Assembly: GCF_000003815.2 (NCBI RefSeq)
Contig: NC_049984.1
Span: 16,748,495-16,812,494, forward strand
Reading direction: 5' to 3'
DNA length: 64,000 nt
DNA from: Branchiostoma floridae
Taxonomy: Eukaryota > Chordata > Leptocardii > Amphioxiformes > Branchiostomatidae
Positions within the stretch are counted from its first letter, which is position 1. Each line of letters starts with the position of its first letter. The position numbers and the translations under genes are program-made. Below are positions 42,386 through 53,425 of the stretch, in pieces. The notes below the pieces were generated by a model. That model saw only the letters and a list, made by a program, of their open reading frames with translations. It ran no database searches and had not been told where the DNA came from.

Positions 42386-43892
42386 GTAAGCTTTCAGAAT
42401 AAGTTTTATGAAACTGTAGATTTATCTTAGGGGGTACAATGTAAAGAGTTTTTCTACCTCCTGGCAGCTTGTTTGAACACTTTGGAATGGAGTATCACAG
42501 TATGAGTCAGTTCAAATAGCAAAGGTAAGGTTTCAGAAGAAGTTATGATAAGGAAATTGAAAAGAGCACATGGGAAAGGACAACCTCAAGCCAACAGCAT
42601 ACACTTACGCCACATCTTCAGAAAAGATGCTGGAGCCACATACTCCCTGTAATCTGAGCTTTATTCGATCTTCCCCATTTGGAGCTTTATTATAATAAGG
42701 AAATTGAAAGTTTGTCATACTCATAGTGAAGAGTGGACAATTTTTCCACCTATTGGCAGCTTGTTTGGGTGCTTATGGATGGAGTATCCCATGATGAGTT
42801 GGTCCAGATGGCAAAGGTATTATCAGCAGTTCTTGATTCACAATTTTAGTGACTATCTTCAACAAAAATTGTGATAACAGGCTTTGGGAATGGTGCAGAA
42901 GGGAGGGGGGGCAGAATATTTATGGGTTTTAACATTTTAGATGTTTATGGCAACTGTTGTGTCATCTATGCCACTTCGGTTTTTGACACTCCGCTTTCTC
43001 AAGTACCCTTTATGTTTGTTATTCTATGCTTTTTATGCTCTTTTTGATGGGTTGGAAAACTTTTTTTCAATCGTACACTTGGATGTTGCAGCACTTGAAT
43101 GAGCTAGGTAGTTAGCTACATTGTATGCCTTCTCTTGTTTGTAGCAGCATGTTTCATATGTGAGCCTTTGACCCCTTAAGACTAATAAGAGCCAGTGATA
43201 TTTCTGAGTATACCATCCAAGGTAGAACTTCTACACTCTGATGATGTGTATATATCTACTAAAGGCATATCTCTCACCATGTCTAAGACACAAGGTGGAA
43301 GTCCAAGAATAGCTTAGCCCTCACATGCCACCCAGTAGCAACACAATCACATTATGTCTTACAAATAGATGTGCAGCTGGACTTTAGTGGCCTTGCCATT
43401 GATATATACAGCCTAGGTGTGTGTCTCCCTGGCCCACTGCCTGAGACACAACATAATTTTCGGATGGCGAGCCCCAGGCTTGACCCATACAGCTTCTTAA
43501 AGCTGGCGGTATGAGTCAGATCAGGGATGGGTCATGGTGTCAGCCATGTTCTGTTTTTAATAAGACCTTCCATAGATTTGATGCGGTCCAAGCCACCCAC
43601 CCAGTTCCAGCTCTCTAAGCCCCTTTCTTTGTTTCTGTCAAAGTTCATTATCAGTAGTCCTGGTTGCCAAGGTAGCTGTTGTAAATTCAATCAACAAAGC
43701 TCTAACAATAGAATCTCCTGGATTCAAATTGTACAAATCTTTTTTTGGGGGGGAGGGGGGTTAAATCTTCAGTTCTTAGTTGGAAGTTGATATATAGTGT
43801 ATGATAATTTTTCTTCTTTTGTTCGAAATTATCAATAGAATATGCCAACAGTGTCTTGTTCTCATAAGTGTTCTTCGTTATCAAACCTGAAG
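42386..43892. other. Non-coding stretch after SPT16 exon 25
   Basis: Expected to begin with SPT16's last intron. Contains the 285-bp tandem duplication and a G-run near 43740. A weak possible continuation exon (after TTTCAG at about 42536, open for 44 codons with basic residues, stop near 42652) has no similarity to known SPT16 ends and a poor pyrimidine tract. Confidence 0.5.
42440..42825. repeat. Tandem duplication, period about 285 bp
   Basis: ACCTCCTGGCAGCTTGTTTG with GGAGTATCACAGTATGAGT at 42455-42520 recurs as ACCTATTGGCAGCTTGTTTG with GGAGTATCCCATGATGAGT at 42748-42815. ATAAGGAAATTGAAA also occurs twice. Confidence 0.75.
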
Positions 43893-44102
43893 TACTGTAA
43901 ATGCATTTAAGTGCGCATGAATTAACTTTCGCAGTAGCGGGGAAATTGAGTGCTCATGGTGGTTCTAAGCTCGCGGTAGTGCCATAGACTAGTCAAAAAC
44001 TATAATGGAAAAATGTTTGCGCTGGTTTTAAGTTTGCGGTGAAGTGGCCACCGCGAAATCCACAAACATAAAACCACTGCGAACATTTCTGCATTTACAG
44101 TA
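43893..44102. mobile_element. TACTGTAAATGCA MITE, 210 bp
   Basis: Ends TACTGTAAATGCATTTAAG / TCTGCATTTACAGTA, with CCGCGAA and CGCGGT inner motifs. Close relative of 58207-58418 in opposite orientation. Confidence 0.8.
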
Positions 44103-44644
44103 TGCTCATCTTGCTGACCATCCCAAAGTCACCTGCTCCTTTATTGAGAAGTGATGATAGGTACCATCCCTCCCTGTGGCTCCCACTGATAGAAAACCTG
44201 GCCCCCAGATGCCTCTACCCCCATCCTCCCCATGGGCGCATTAGGACCTCAAAATGGTAATAGGATTTGTGGGCTGGTGGGGGAAACCTTGCCCCTATTC
44301 TTTCCAATCTTGAAATTGGATTAACCAATCATTGTTCGAGATACACTGACTGACACCTCGACTATCAGTTCATGGGTGGGGCTTTCCTGATGATATCATG
44401 ACAACAGCTGCAAGTCATGGATGCAGCAGACTGAGAACGTAGATGATCAAGAGAGCAAACTAGATCTGCTTGGTTTTGGGTCATGTGGCTCAGTGTTCTC
44501 ATTAAGATTGTCAGAAGCTGTTGGTGTACAGATGTACTGTAGGTCTTGAAATAGTCAAGGGGTTGCTTTTTTCGTAGTGACCTCTCTACTGCTTATATGT
44601 GTTTTGTTGTCTGCCTCTTGTACCTATGTATTGTTTCAACCAAT

Positions 44645-44955
44645 TGCAATAGCCTCCTACAAGTACAAGCAAAAGGAAGCCCTTCCAAACAAAAGTTGAT
44701 TTACAGTATTGTCCTGAATGGAACAACAAGAAAGATTTTTACTAGTGACCTCCCTAACTTAAATATGCTTTTTGTTTCAACTCACACACACTCACTCACT
44801 CTCCGGTTTATCGTCTGTTGTTCCTCATCCTGTGGGAACTACAGAACAAGTTCTGCAAACTCAAAATAGCAAAGACCTCCTACAACAAAAGGAAGTCCCA
44901 GCAAACATAGATGAATTTACAGTATTGGCCTGAATGGAACTATAATTATAATCAT
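44645..44955. repeat. Tandem duplication, period about 225 bp
   Basis: CCTCCTACAA, AAAAGGAAG and TTTACAGTATTG-CCTGAATGGAAC occur in the same order at 44653-44735 and 44877-44942. Confidence 0.75.
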
Positions 44956-44992
44956 TTGTCATGTCCCATAACACCTTAAACAACCCAAACCA

Positions 44993-45350
44993 GGGCTCGA
45001 AATTCATTTTTGGGATTAGGTGCATTGGTGCACCCAGCTTAAAAAATTGGGTGCACCAAAAAAATTTTGGGTGCACCACTTAAATTTAAGTAATAACCTA
45101 ATGATAAAACTTAGTCATAATAAATATAAGCTATCAAATTCTTAAACAAGTACCATGACAGACATTTCTATTATCTTTCTAACACTTAGATGTCAAGAAT
45201 ATGTTATATAATATATACTTTGATATATTTACATACATAAACCTAAGAAAACATTTGGGTGCACCCTGTGCACCCACAGAAAATAATTGGGTGCACAGCT
45301 CCAATTTGGGTGCACCTGGGTGCACATGCACCCAGTATTTCGAGCCCTGC
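44993..45350. mobile_element. CAGGGCTCGAAAT / GGTGCACC element, second copy
   Basis: Direct copy of 22876-23227 with high identity, including the inner AAGTAATAACCTAATAATAAAAC-like block. Ends AGGGCTCGAAAT / ATTTCGAGCCCTG. Confidence 0.85.
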
Positions 45351-45749
45351 AAACTAAGCTTACCACAGAGTTGTCACTGCAACATTTAACTTTTTGTACT
45401 AGCATGCTTTGTATGGCAGTATCATGTAAGAAGTGTTTAACCTTCTGCCCACTGAGGTAGCCTTCTGGCTCCACATTTCCATTGGTTGCAGTGTTAGGCA
45501 GCAGGGAGAAGGTTAACAATGGCAAGCCATCTAAATATCTTTGTAGTAAATGTATGTTCAGAAAACAGCTGTCGCAGTTCATCAAAACCTAACAAGGCCA
45601 ACTAGAGACTGCAGCCTGGTACAAGCATCTCCGAGCGACATTCCTCGGACACTTCTTTCCGCTATCTTCCCTCCTGGAGGTGATTGTAGACCTCGGAATT
45701 TTGGAGCAAAAAGGGATGACTGGTCAAATCACAATCAACCTCAGAACGC

Positions 45750-46325
45750 GGGGGGGGGGGGGGCTGACAAGCTAAGTGATTAATGGGATGGATGTCTTTT
45801 GTATTGTTGCACTTTTCTTTACAAGATGGATAAAAGCTTATCTTCTCTAACTTAAAACCTTTTCCACAAAAATCAATTTTTGTTTTGCGACTTTGTTGCT
45901 GAAACTTTGATTACAAAATTAAGGTATGAGGAAGCATTGCTCTCATTCTGAAAGTTTGAAAAGAATCCTCTACCACAGAATACTGGGGGGGGGGGGTTGT
46001 CTGACAAGCATAAGTGATTAGTGAGATGGTTGTCTTATATATTTTTGCTCTTTCCTTTACAAGGTGGATGAAAGCTATCTTCTTTATGGTCTGTCAGGTT
46101 CGGTACAGAGTGGTTAGAGATTGTGGTAAGGTTTCCTAACCATACACATTTAACCGTTGACTTGTCTTATCATCATACTTACAGTCCTGAAGTTTGTTTC
46201 GAAGTGTTAACTCTTTTAAGCAGCTTTTTTGTTGTGACTTTGTTACATAAACTTAGATGGCAAATTGAAGGTATGGGGAGGCACTGCTTTTATTTTGAAA
46301 GTTTGAAAAGAAGCTTTGGCCATGG
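45750..46325. repeat. Diverged tandem duplication with poly-G tracts
   Basis: Unit 1 starts with 14 G at 45750 and unit 2 with 12 G at 45985. Both continue TGACAAGC-TAAGTGATTA, CTTTACAAG-TGGAT, GACTTTGTT and CTGAAAGTTTGAAAAGAA-like blocks. Unit period is about 235 bp, lengthening later in unit 2. Confidence 0.8.
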
Positions 46326-46329
46326 ACTC

Positions 46330-47390
46330 GTCTTGGACCACACGTGAGGGTGTTTTGTTGATGTTGCCATGGCAACACCGCTCTAATAAACAAGTGAGTC
46401 TTAGCTTGAGAGTCCATCTGTGTTTGTGTAGTTCATTGAGAAAGACTGGTGACGTCCAGTCAAATATCTGTGTAAGTCCAAGTCTTTGTGTTAGTGATCA
46501 CAGTTTGAAGAAGCATACAGTTGAAACATCCTTCCTGGTAACATGTGGTTCAGTCTTTGCTTGTTTTGATACATGTAGGAGGGTATGGCATGTCTTTCAG
46601 ATGGTGAAACGGCTAAGTCTTGAAACTTCCTCTCTGTTTCATCCAAAGGTTTTGACTCAAAATTGTAAGGAACGTCATGACCAAAAAGTGAAGATATAGG
46701 CTTGTATCATTCTTGAGATCTATGAGAAAGCAAATGTACAATGGATTTACATGTAAACCTACACAAAAACTGTTCTAGTTAAATTTCCACAGGATATAAG
46801 TTAAAACCACAGAGGGACAAAAAAACACAATGCATGATCCTTTGACCTATAAAAAAACACAGACTCTCCTTTGTACCTTCCTATGAATAAAGTTTTCTCT
46901 CTAAGTCATTTTCTTTCTTGTGGACAAAGAAAAGAGCAAAATAGAAAGCTTTTCTTATGTGCAGGTGGCATGATATACAGACGTTTACTTAGCACAGGTG
47001 TGTGTCCCATCCCTTCAGGGTTAATTGGTTTGTATTGATGATTACATGCAGGTGACAGAGTTCACAATAATCTGTCATGTCCAAACACCTGTCCTGATGA
47101 CCCTTCATTCACCAACTGTCATGTCATCAAAGAAGAAGATTCATCTCATAATTACTACAGTAACAAAAGACTTCAGAGACCTTTCCCATGCCCTGTGTCC
47201 TGGTTGTTGGGGAACCCTGCGGCCATGTTACAGTTGCCTGTACATCTGTAACAGATGCTTCATAGTGGCGCCCATCTGCATTTCTGTAGCCCTTGGGCCA
47301 CACATTTGTGCAAGGCGCTACAGCAGGGGGCAAGTCCGCTTGTTGTGATGTGTGTTCAACTCCCATATTGTTCCTCATTAGTACCGAGTG
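46330..47390. other. Stretch without recognisable gene
   Basis: Average composition; short open frames only. Nothing matches a protein family that I recognise. Confidence 0.5.
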
Positions 47391-47429
47391 CTAGGTGCCA
47401 TCTTTAAAGTCTTTGGCATGACTCGGCTA

Positions 47430-47500
47430 GAGATGGAACTCATGACCTACCGAATGCAAAGCGAACACTCTACCCTTTCGGCCATTGCACCATTCTATAA
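47430..47500 (-). repeat. tRNA-derived SINE-like fragment
   Basis: The minus strand contains GGTAGAGTGTTCGCTTTGC and GGTCATGAGTTCC, resembling tRNA A and B boxes at tRNA spacing. The acceptor stem does not pair convincingly. Confidence 0.45.
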
Positions 47501-47621
47501 GCGAGTCATGAAATCCCTTCTGCATCAAAGTATCGTTCTCAATATCCAGTTTGTAATACTTGAGTCCCTTATATTATAATACAATGTATGTCTCCTACAT
47601 GTATAACTAACACAAGGTAAT

Positions 47622-47745
47622 AGTTACTCAAGCAATTGGATATTTTTTCGAAAATTTAGCCAGTCCCTTGAATGACAATTGCTTTCAAAATTTATTTTAT
47701 TACCTGGATGTCTATTAGTAACCTTCATCAGTGTCTTGTGTATAA
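47622..47745. repeat. GTTACTCAAGCAATTGGAT repeat copy
   Basis: Opposite orientation to most copies: starts TAGTTACTCAAGCAATTGGAT and ends with TACCTGGATGTCTA-TAACCTTCATCAGTG. Confidence 0.65.
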
Positions 47746-49434
47746 TATAACTTTAGATTATCCCTACCTATTGGTTGTCATGATTTTATTTCATGGATTT
47801 TATTGTAGATTAAACAGTAGTTCTGGTAGGCCGATCAGGACACAGATTTGATTGATTGATCGGTGGTGGTGTTACCCCACCAGTTCAACAGGTCCTGGTA
47901 ATGTTGGGGTATCGCTTGCCAGTAATAATGCTGTTGTCAAGAGAAATTACTGGACACGGTCTGCTGGTGAAGATAATCTCCTCTTGTGTATCAGACATCA
48001 AAGAAATGATTGGGAAGAACAATAATTGGTATAAACAATTCTGTAATATGAGCTGATCTTGTATTTTTAGAAGGAATTGAATGGTTGTATTGTCCCAGAA
48101 AGATTTGTGTTTTTTGAATTTTGATTCTAGACTCAAGCCATTCTTTCATTTTAGGGCAAATGTTTAGGGCAAATCTTTAATATCTAATTGAACATTTCCC
48201 CTATTAGGAGTTGGCAAATACCTTACAGTTCTCTATATACCAGCTACATCTTTAAGATTTTCTTGTATTGTTGTAACTGACAAATTCTGACAAGTGTAGA
48301 ATAAATGAACTTTTATTGATGGGCAATAATAGTTTTTCTTCAATTCTAAAGAAACTTCATGATTATTCAAATTCCATAGCAGTTAGTAGCTTTTTTATGT
48401 GATTGTATTTTTCTCCAAAACTTGGCATCAGTTTTTTTCTATCTCTGTTCTTATTAATGTGATAGACTAAGTGTTAACATACCTGTACAATGTAGATTGT
48501 ACAACTGAAGCTTGTATGGCCAAAACAGAGCAACTGTTGATTGACATCCATCCTAAAATTGCACATATTTCCTGAGCGCATGCCGTATCATGGCTCCAAG
48601 GTTACACCTGTGTGGAACACAAACACCCCTCACAACTTCCCCAAACCTGGGCCTTCTCAAATGATGACACAGTGAACTTCCAATCGGACTTGACATTGAC
48701 TTTATGAAGATAGGTAACCTTATCACAGCGGAGGAATTCTCCCTCCCTGTACCGACCCTACTGCTGCTTTATACCATTAGCGTTGTCAAACACCGTTAAC
48801 TGGAGACGTACCACTCTCCGTCCTTTTCTCTGAACCTGGTAACAAGTTTCTACTAATGTATAACAGGCGGCGATTATTAGTTGTACATGTAGGAGGTATC
48901 CTGAAATTCCTTCATACTTTTGTAAAAGGGCTGAAATATCAAAAGGTGTCAAAACAACACCAGGTCCCCTAATCTAGGCTAACCTTGTGAAAAAAAAGAA
49001 AATCAAAAACACTCCTGGTATTTGCTATAGCTGAAACTTCCAGGCCCCTATTTCTGTGATGTCACTAGGATATTACACAGCAAGGTTGTTGCAGTCTAGA
49101 GGTCCAGCTCTAACCTTTTCCGACAAATAGAGGCTACAGCAAATAACTGCGACTCCCACAAGTTTTGGCAGACCTTGAATGTCTGATTTTTCCGAGGCGG
49201 CGGGGTCTACAAATGCAGTGGGCGTGAATTTAGAAAGTATTCATATAGTAGTACTGAAAGAGATGAATTGCTATTGCTACGGCTCCAATATACAACATTC
49301 CTCACAAACGGTAGCTGAAAGATAGTTTTTTTTCCTCATCCTTCTATGTGTTTTATACCTTGATCCTTCAAAACCTGAAGAATATGATATAATTACATAA
49401 ATCTCGTCTTATTCAGAGTTGTGTTTAAAGTGTA
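47746..49434. other. Stretch without recognisable gene
   Basis: AT-rich left half, more balanced right half (48590-49260). No exon-like frame with splice sites and no repeat I can place. Confidence 0.5.
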
Positions 49435-49636
49435 TACTGTAATTCTTGATTTGTTAACAGTACCTTGATTTAGCAACTCTAGTGGTCACTATTCAATTTC
49501 TAAGATTTCATCATCACAATTATTTGATAACTTTTCAAGGCCGGCTAGAATCGTGTTCCCACCACTAAAATTAAATGCTGTGAACTAATCACTACTGCTA
49601 AAATTACAGACCACAATATTAAATGAATTTACAGTA
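49435..49636. mobile_element. Degenerate TACTGTAATTC MITE
   Basis: Ends TACTGTAATTCTTGA / AATGAATTTACAGTA with an AT-rich interior; it lacks the CGCGG motifs of its relatives. Confidence 0.6.
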
Positions 49637-49794
49637 TGATTGATAACTGTTCCAGTTTTCACCATCAGAAATGACATCTTTATCCGGTTGACACGGCAAT
49701 TTTTGTCATCATCTTTCCTTTTGTTAAAAGGTTGCCATTTTGATAACAGTCAGTTAGCTGACAGCAGAGATTATATCGGTTACCATAATTCAGG

Positions 49795-51100
49795 GCTCGT
49801 GACTGCGACTAGATTTGGTCGCAATGCGACCGTAATTTTAATAATGCGCCTATTCTTTAAATGATGGTCGCACGGCGCGCCAATAAAAAAATGAGCAACG
49901 CCCTTATTTTCCCCCAAAAACTTCGCTCAAAGTTCAAAATTCGCCGATTTCGGCCTTCACCGAGCCGCCATTTTGATTCTAACTCAAGTCTCGCGCAAGT
50001 CTCGCAGTAACTCACATCTCGCGAATCGCGAGAGTCGCACCCCATTGGCCATTTTGGCGTGACGTAGCTCGCCCGGCCGCCATTATTGGTGGAATATCTG
50101 ATATCCCCGCTGTGATCGCGGGAAAAATCACGCAGGAACGCTTCAAAAGCGTGTAACTTTGACGAAAACTCATCGAATGCCTAAAGTCCTTGGTGATAAG
50201 TACATGTATAGGATTCTTTTGGAGGTTTTTTTTGCTTGTTTGTCGGTGGAATGCGGGAAAAACAACAGCTAATGCGACGATGACAAACTGGGGAGGGGGG
50301 CTGTGTGGGCACTGAAGTCGTAGAAAATGTTGAACGGAGGTCGCGATTTTTTCACGGTTCCGTCAGATATTAATTTTGTTGCAGTCTTTATTTTCAAAAG
50401 ACCGATAAATAGATGTTCTTTGTTGGGAAAAGTTCGATTGATTTGCCCTTCGAACACGTCTTTTCTGCTACATTTTTTCAACTGAAAATATGAATTGTTT
50501 GTACACAGATTTTTCTATATAAGTTAACACTGATGTTACAGGCTACAAGTACTCTAATTTTCCAGTGCATCTATTTTCAGCTATGTTCTTAACAAAGTAG
50601 AAGAGATACAAAAGAAATACAAGATGTACCTGACAGTCCTGGCTACACTTTCTCCTCTGTTGGTTTGCAGATTTTCTTGTAGACTTCTTTAGTTTGTTGT
50701 TGTTGTATATGTAACAGTCAAGTTTCACCTTTAGCAGTAAGGTTAATTTACCCTTCCTGATTTTGTGTATTAACTTAGGAAACATTATAAAAATCATATA
50801 TTGTAAGGAATCAGTGTTGTATTACTTGAAAGTGATCTCATGTATTCTCTTGTTTCTTGTTTGGTTACTGGGTAACTATATATAATATATAACACCCCTA
50901 ATTAATTCTTTAAGCCATACCCACCTCTAGTCAAAAACATTGATTACCGGTATTGGAGTAATATTTTGTATGGCTTCAGACGTTTGCTTGTGCTCCCAAC
51001 CTTTCATAGTGGTGCTCCTAACTTTTTGCTGGCGCTCCTAAGTTTTAGGAGTTAGGAGCGCCATGCTCCTAGGTCAAAAAGTTAGTCTGGAGCCCTGCGC
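49795..51100. repeat. Composite region, GGGCTCGTGACTGCGAC start to GGAGCCCTGCG end
   Basis: Starts CAGGGCTCGTGACTGCGACTAG with many TCGC-GCGAC words to about 50130. Further right, GTGCTCCCAAC, GCGCTCCTAA and TTAGGAGTTAGGAGCGCC end at TCTGGAGCCCTGCGC. It may be one element of 1.3 kb or two unrelated ones whose GGGCTC / GAGCCC ends belong to the common family. Confidence 0.45.
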
Positions 51101-51660
51101 ATTATCGGATCGCTTGTGACAGGTACACGGCCAAACCTTCCGTCTGGCACTGGAATTTTCTGTGCTTGGCCATTTGGCTGGCACATTTGCCTGGCTGTCA
51201 GGTGGGGAACCCTGCTTTAGGACGGTAATATTTCAAAGCACAGGATGGACCCTAGCGGGGGTGCGAGGGTTCTGTCAATTGAACAGCGTTCGTCACATGC
51301 TCTGGATTCTTCTGACCCTTGCAGATTTCATGCCCTCCGCGGAAGGTCACCTTCGGCTGTCGTCATCGATGCTTCTCCTCGTTCATAAGGTCCGTGCTTG
51401 GATGGAGGAATGTTCCCCATGTCTGCGCCACTTATGTAACCAAAGACAAATGGCAAAAACACTGGTAAACAGAGCAAAGTACATTCTGTAGTAATTACAA
51501 CAAGTTGGTGCTGCAGGGTTTGAGTTGAACACCATTCTCACATAGACCCATTCTACTACATGTATAGCCAGATATTTTGGTACAAATGTACCACAAAACA
51601 ATTTTGCTCCAGTTACATTGTACGCCTTTGTATCTTTCACTAGTGCCTAACTCAAAATAC
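51101..51660. other. GC-richer non-coding stretch
   Basis: Balanced to GC-rich island within AT-rich surroundings, mainly 51110-51430. No conserved protein in six frames; a cis-regulatory element or transcript exon is possible. Confidence 0.4.
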
Positions 51661-51663
51661 ACA

Positions 51664-51846
51664 AACCGGGGCACAATTTGAACATCAGCAATAACCATTG
51701 TTTTTGAGATCTCGGCAAGATAAGGAGATTTGATATATTGAGACTATCTGTCTATCAAACCTTATGGTCTCAATGTGTCAAATCTTGTTATCTTGCAGAG
51801 ATCTCAAAAACAATGGTTATTGCTAATGTTCAGCTTGTGCCCTGGT
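51664..51846. mobile_element. Foldback element, arms about 80 bp
   Basis: GGGCACAATTTGAACATCAGC and AATAACCATTGTTTTTGAGATCTC on the left are the near-perfect reverse complement of the right side, with about 20 bp of loop around 51745-51763. A single hairpin of about 180 bp. Confidence 0.9.
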
Positions 51847-51849
51847 CCT

Positions 51850-53254
51850 TTCATATGTTGGATATTGGATATCTGGGTATTCTAATTGCCAGTGTTGAGA
51901 CTGGAGGCGTTTTGATGAAGAAACCAAGTCTTTACATCCTCACCTGTCCACTTTTGTCACATTTTAAGTCAAGAGCCTTGAGGTGACCTCTTATGTCATC
52001 ATTCATCAGCAAAATAGAAGTCTATAAGGGTCTGCTTGGGGATCCTGGAAAAGCTTATGTAAATTCAGTAGGGCCCATTAACTTGTTTGAGGGAAAACAT
52101 TTGATAAGTTTTTATATGACTTTGATAACAAGTTCCTTTATGTTTACGTGCTGTGAACACTGACAAACTGTGTTGGCATTCAACTTCGCGATATGAATAA
52201 TGTCTCAATATTGTTTAAGGATGAACAATGATAACAAATAATGATATGTAGAATTAACGCAATCAATTGTGCTTCTCAAAGAATTAATCAGCAATGCTTA
52301 ATTTGGAATTGTAGAGCAAATCAGCTACATTTAGAAGAAGCCATGCAGATCTTCATCTAAGACCCACACACCATCTAAGATTGATAACTGCTTGAAATGC
52401 AAATTTTAATAGCTTCAGTCTTGTCAAGCAGGGTCTTAGTTAAAGAAAGGAAGGATTAACTCTCTTCCGCTATTTTAACTAAAACTGGAACAGCAATGCC
52501 AACTTTATCTTCAAATAGATGTAAAAAGATTTGAAACACATGTCTAGATATTGCTCAGGAATAACTTCAGGGCAAATTTTTGTCACAGTTGCCATCAATT
52601 CCTTGGCCGTTCATTTTCATTACAGTTGTCTGGAAAACTGCAGTAATAGGCGAAAGGAAAATGAGTTGTGAAATAATTGAAAATAAAATAAGTTCTGTTG
52701 ACTACATTGTATGTTACAAGAAAGGTTTAGATGACTGTTGGCAGGCCTATCTATAAAAGAGTTTCTTTTCTATTAAAGTAACTGTTTTGTCAAGTACTGT
52801 TCTTGTCAAGCTTGATATGTTATTCCATTTTAATCATTTTTAAAGCCTATTTGTAACTTTTTTTTACCACCCCAAAACATATATTTATACTGAACCTCAA
52901 ACCTCTGCCTATCCATAGATAACTTAAAAAGTTATGAAGTTCATAAGCCCTAACTTTATTCATATCATGTTTGCTTAACGGTTACATTTGTCCTCTTGCC
53001 ATCATATTAGAGAAAGGAAAGATAGTTTATCACACACCAGTTTCAAATTATGAAATAGAAATGAAGCTTAGTTCTAACCCAAGGCATCTGTCATCAGCAG
53101 CTGTGTGTTATGAGTTCCATACTCACTGGTCTTAAGGCTACCTCATGATGGAGGGATTGTTTACGGCAGCTGTCTCAGCGAGTCATAGGTCACCTTAATG
53201 TCTGTACCAGTAGCATCAACTCTCATAATTCTGCCAGACACCCCCACATTTTAA
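51850..53254. other. AT-rich stretch without features
   Basis: I see no gene, RNA or clear repeat here. Confidence 0.5.
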
Positions 53255-53425
53255 GAAACTGTGTTATCAAGCATTCAAGGCCCTCTCAAAAATGTCCTGA
53301 ACACCTGGATATCCAAAGTGTGGATACCTCAGGGGTTACTGGTGCTGCATTAGTAGATCCCTTTGATTTGAAGTCACTTTTTAATGTGGCAGTTATCGTG
53401 TACCTAGGAGAATTACAAGAGTTCA
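53255..53425. repeat. TTATCAAGCATTCAAGGCC repeat, related to 8585-8690 and 11510-11620
   Basis: GTGTTATCAAG-AAGGCC, CACCTGGATATC-AAGTGTG and CTCAGGG-TA recur at 8597-8670. TGTGGCAGT, GTACC and GAATTA-GAGTTCA recur at 11560-11605. Confidence 0.6.

Noticed and set aside
42536-42652. Possible SPT16 terminal exon (44 codons, basic)
   Set aside because: In phase and ends in a stop, but pyrimidine tract is poor, the sequence lies within a tandem duplication and it does not resemble SPT16 C-termini.
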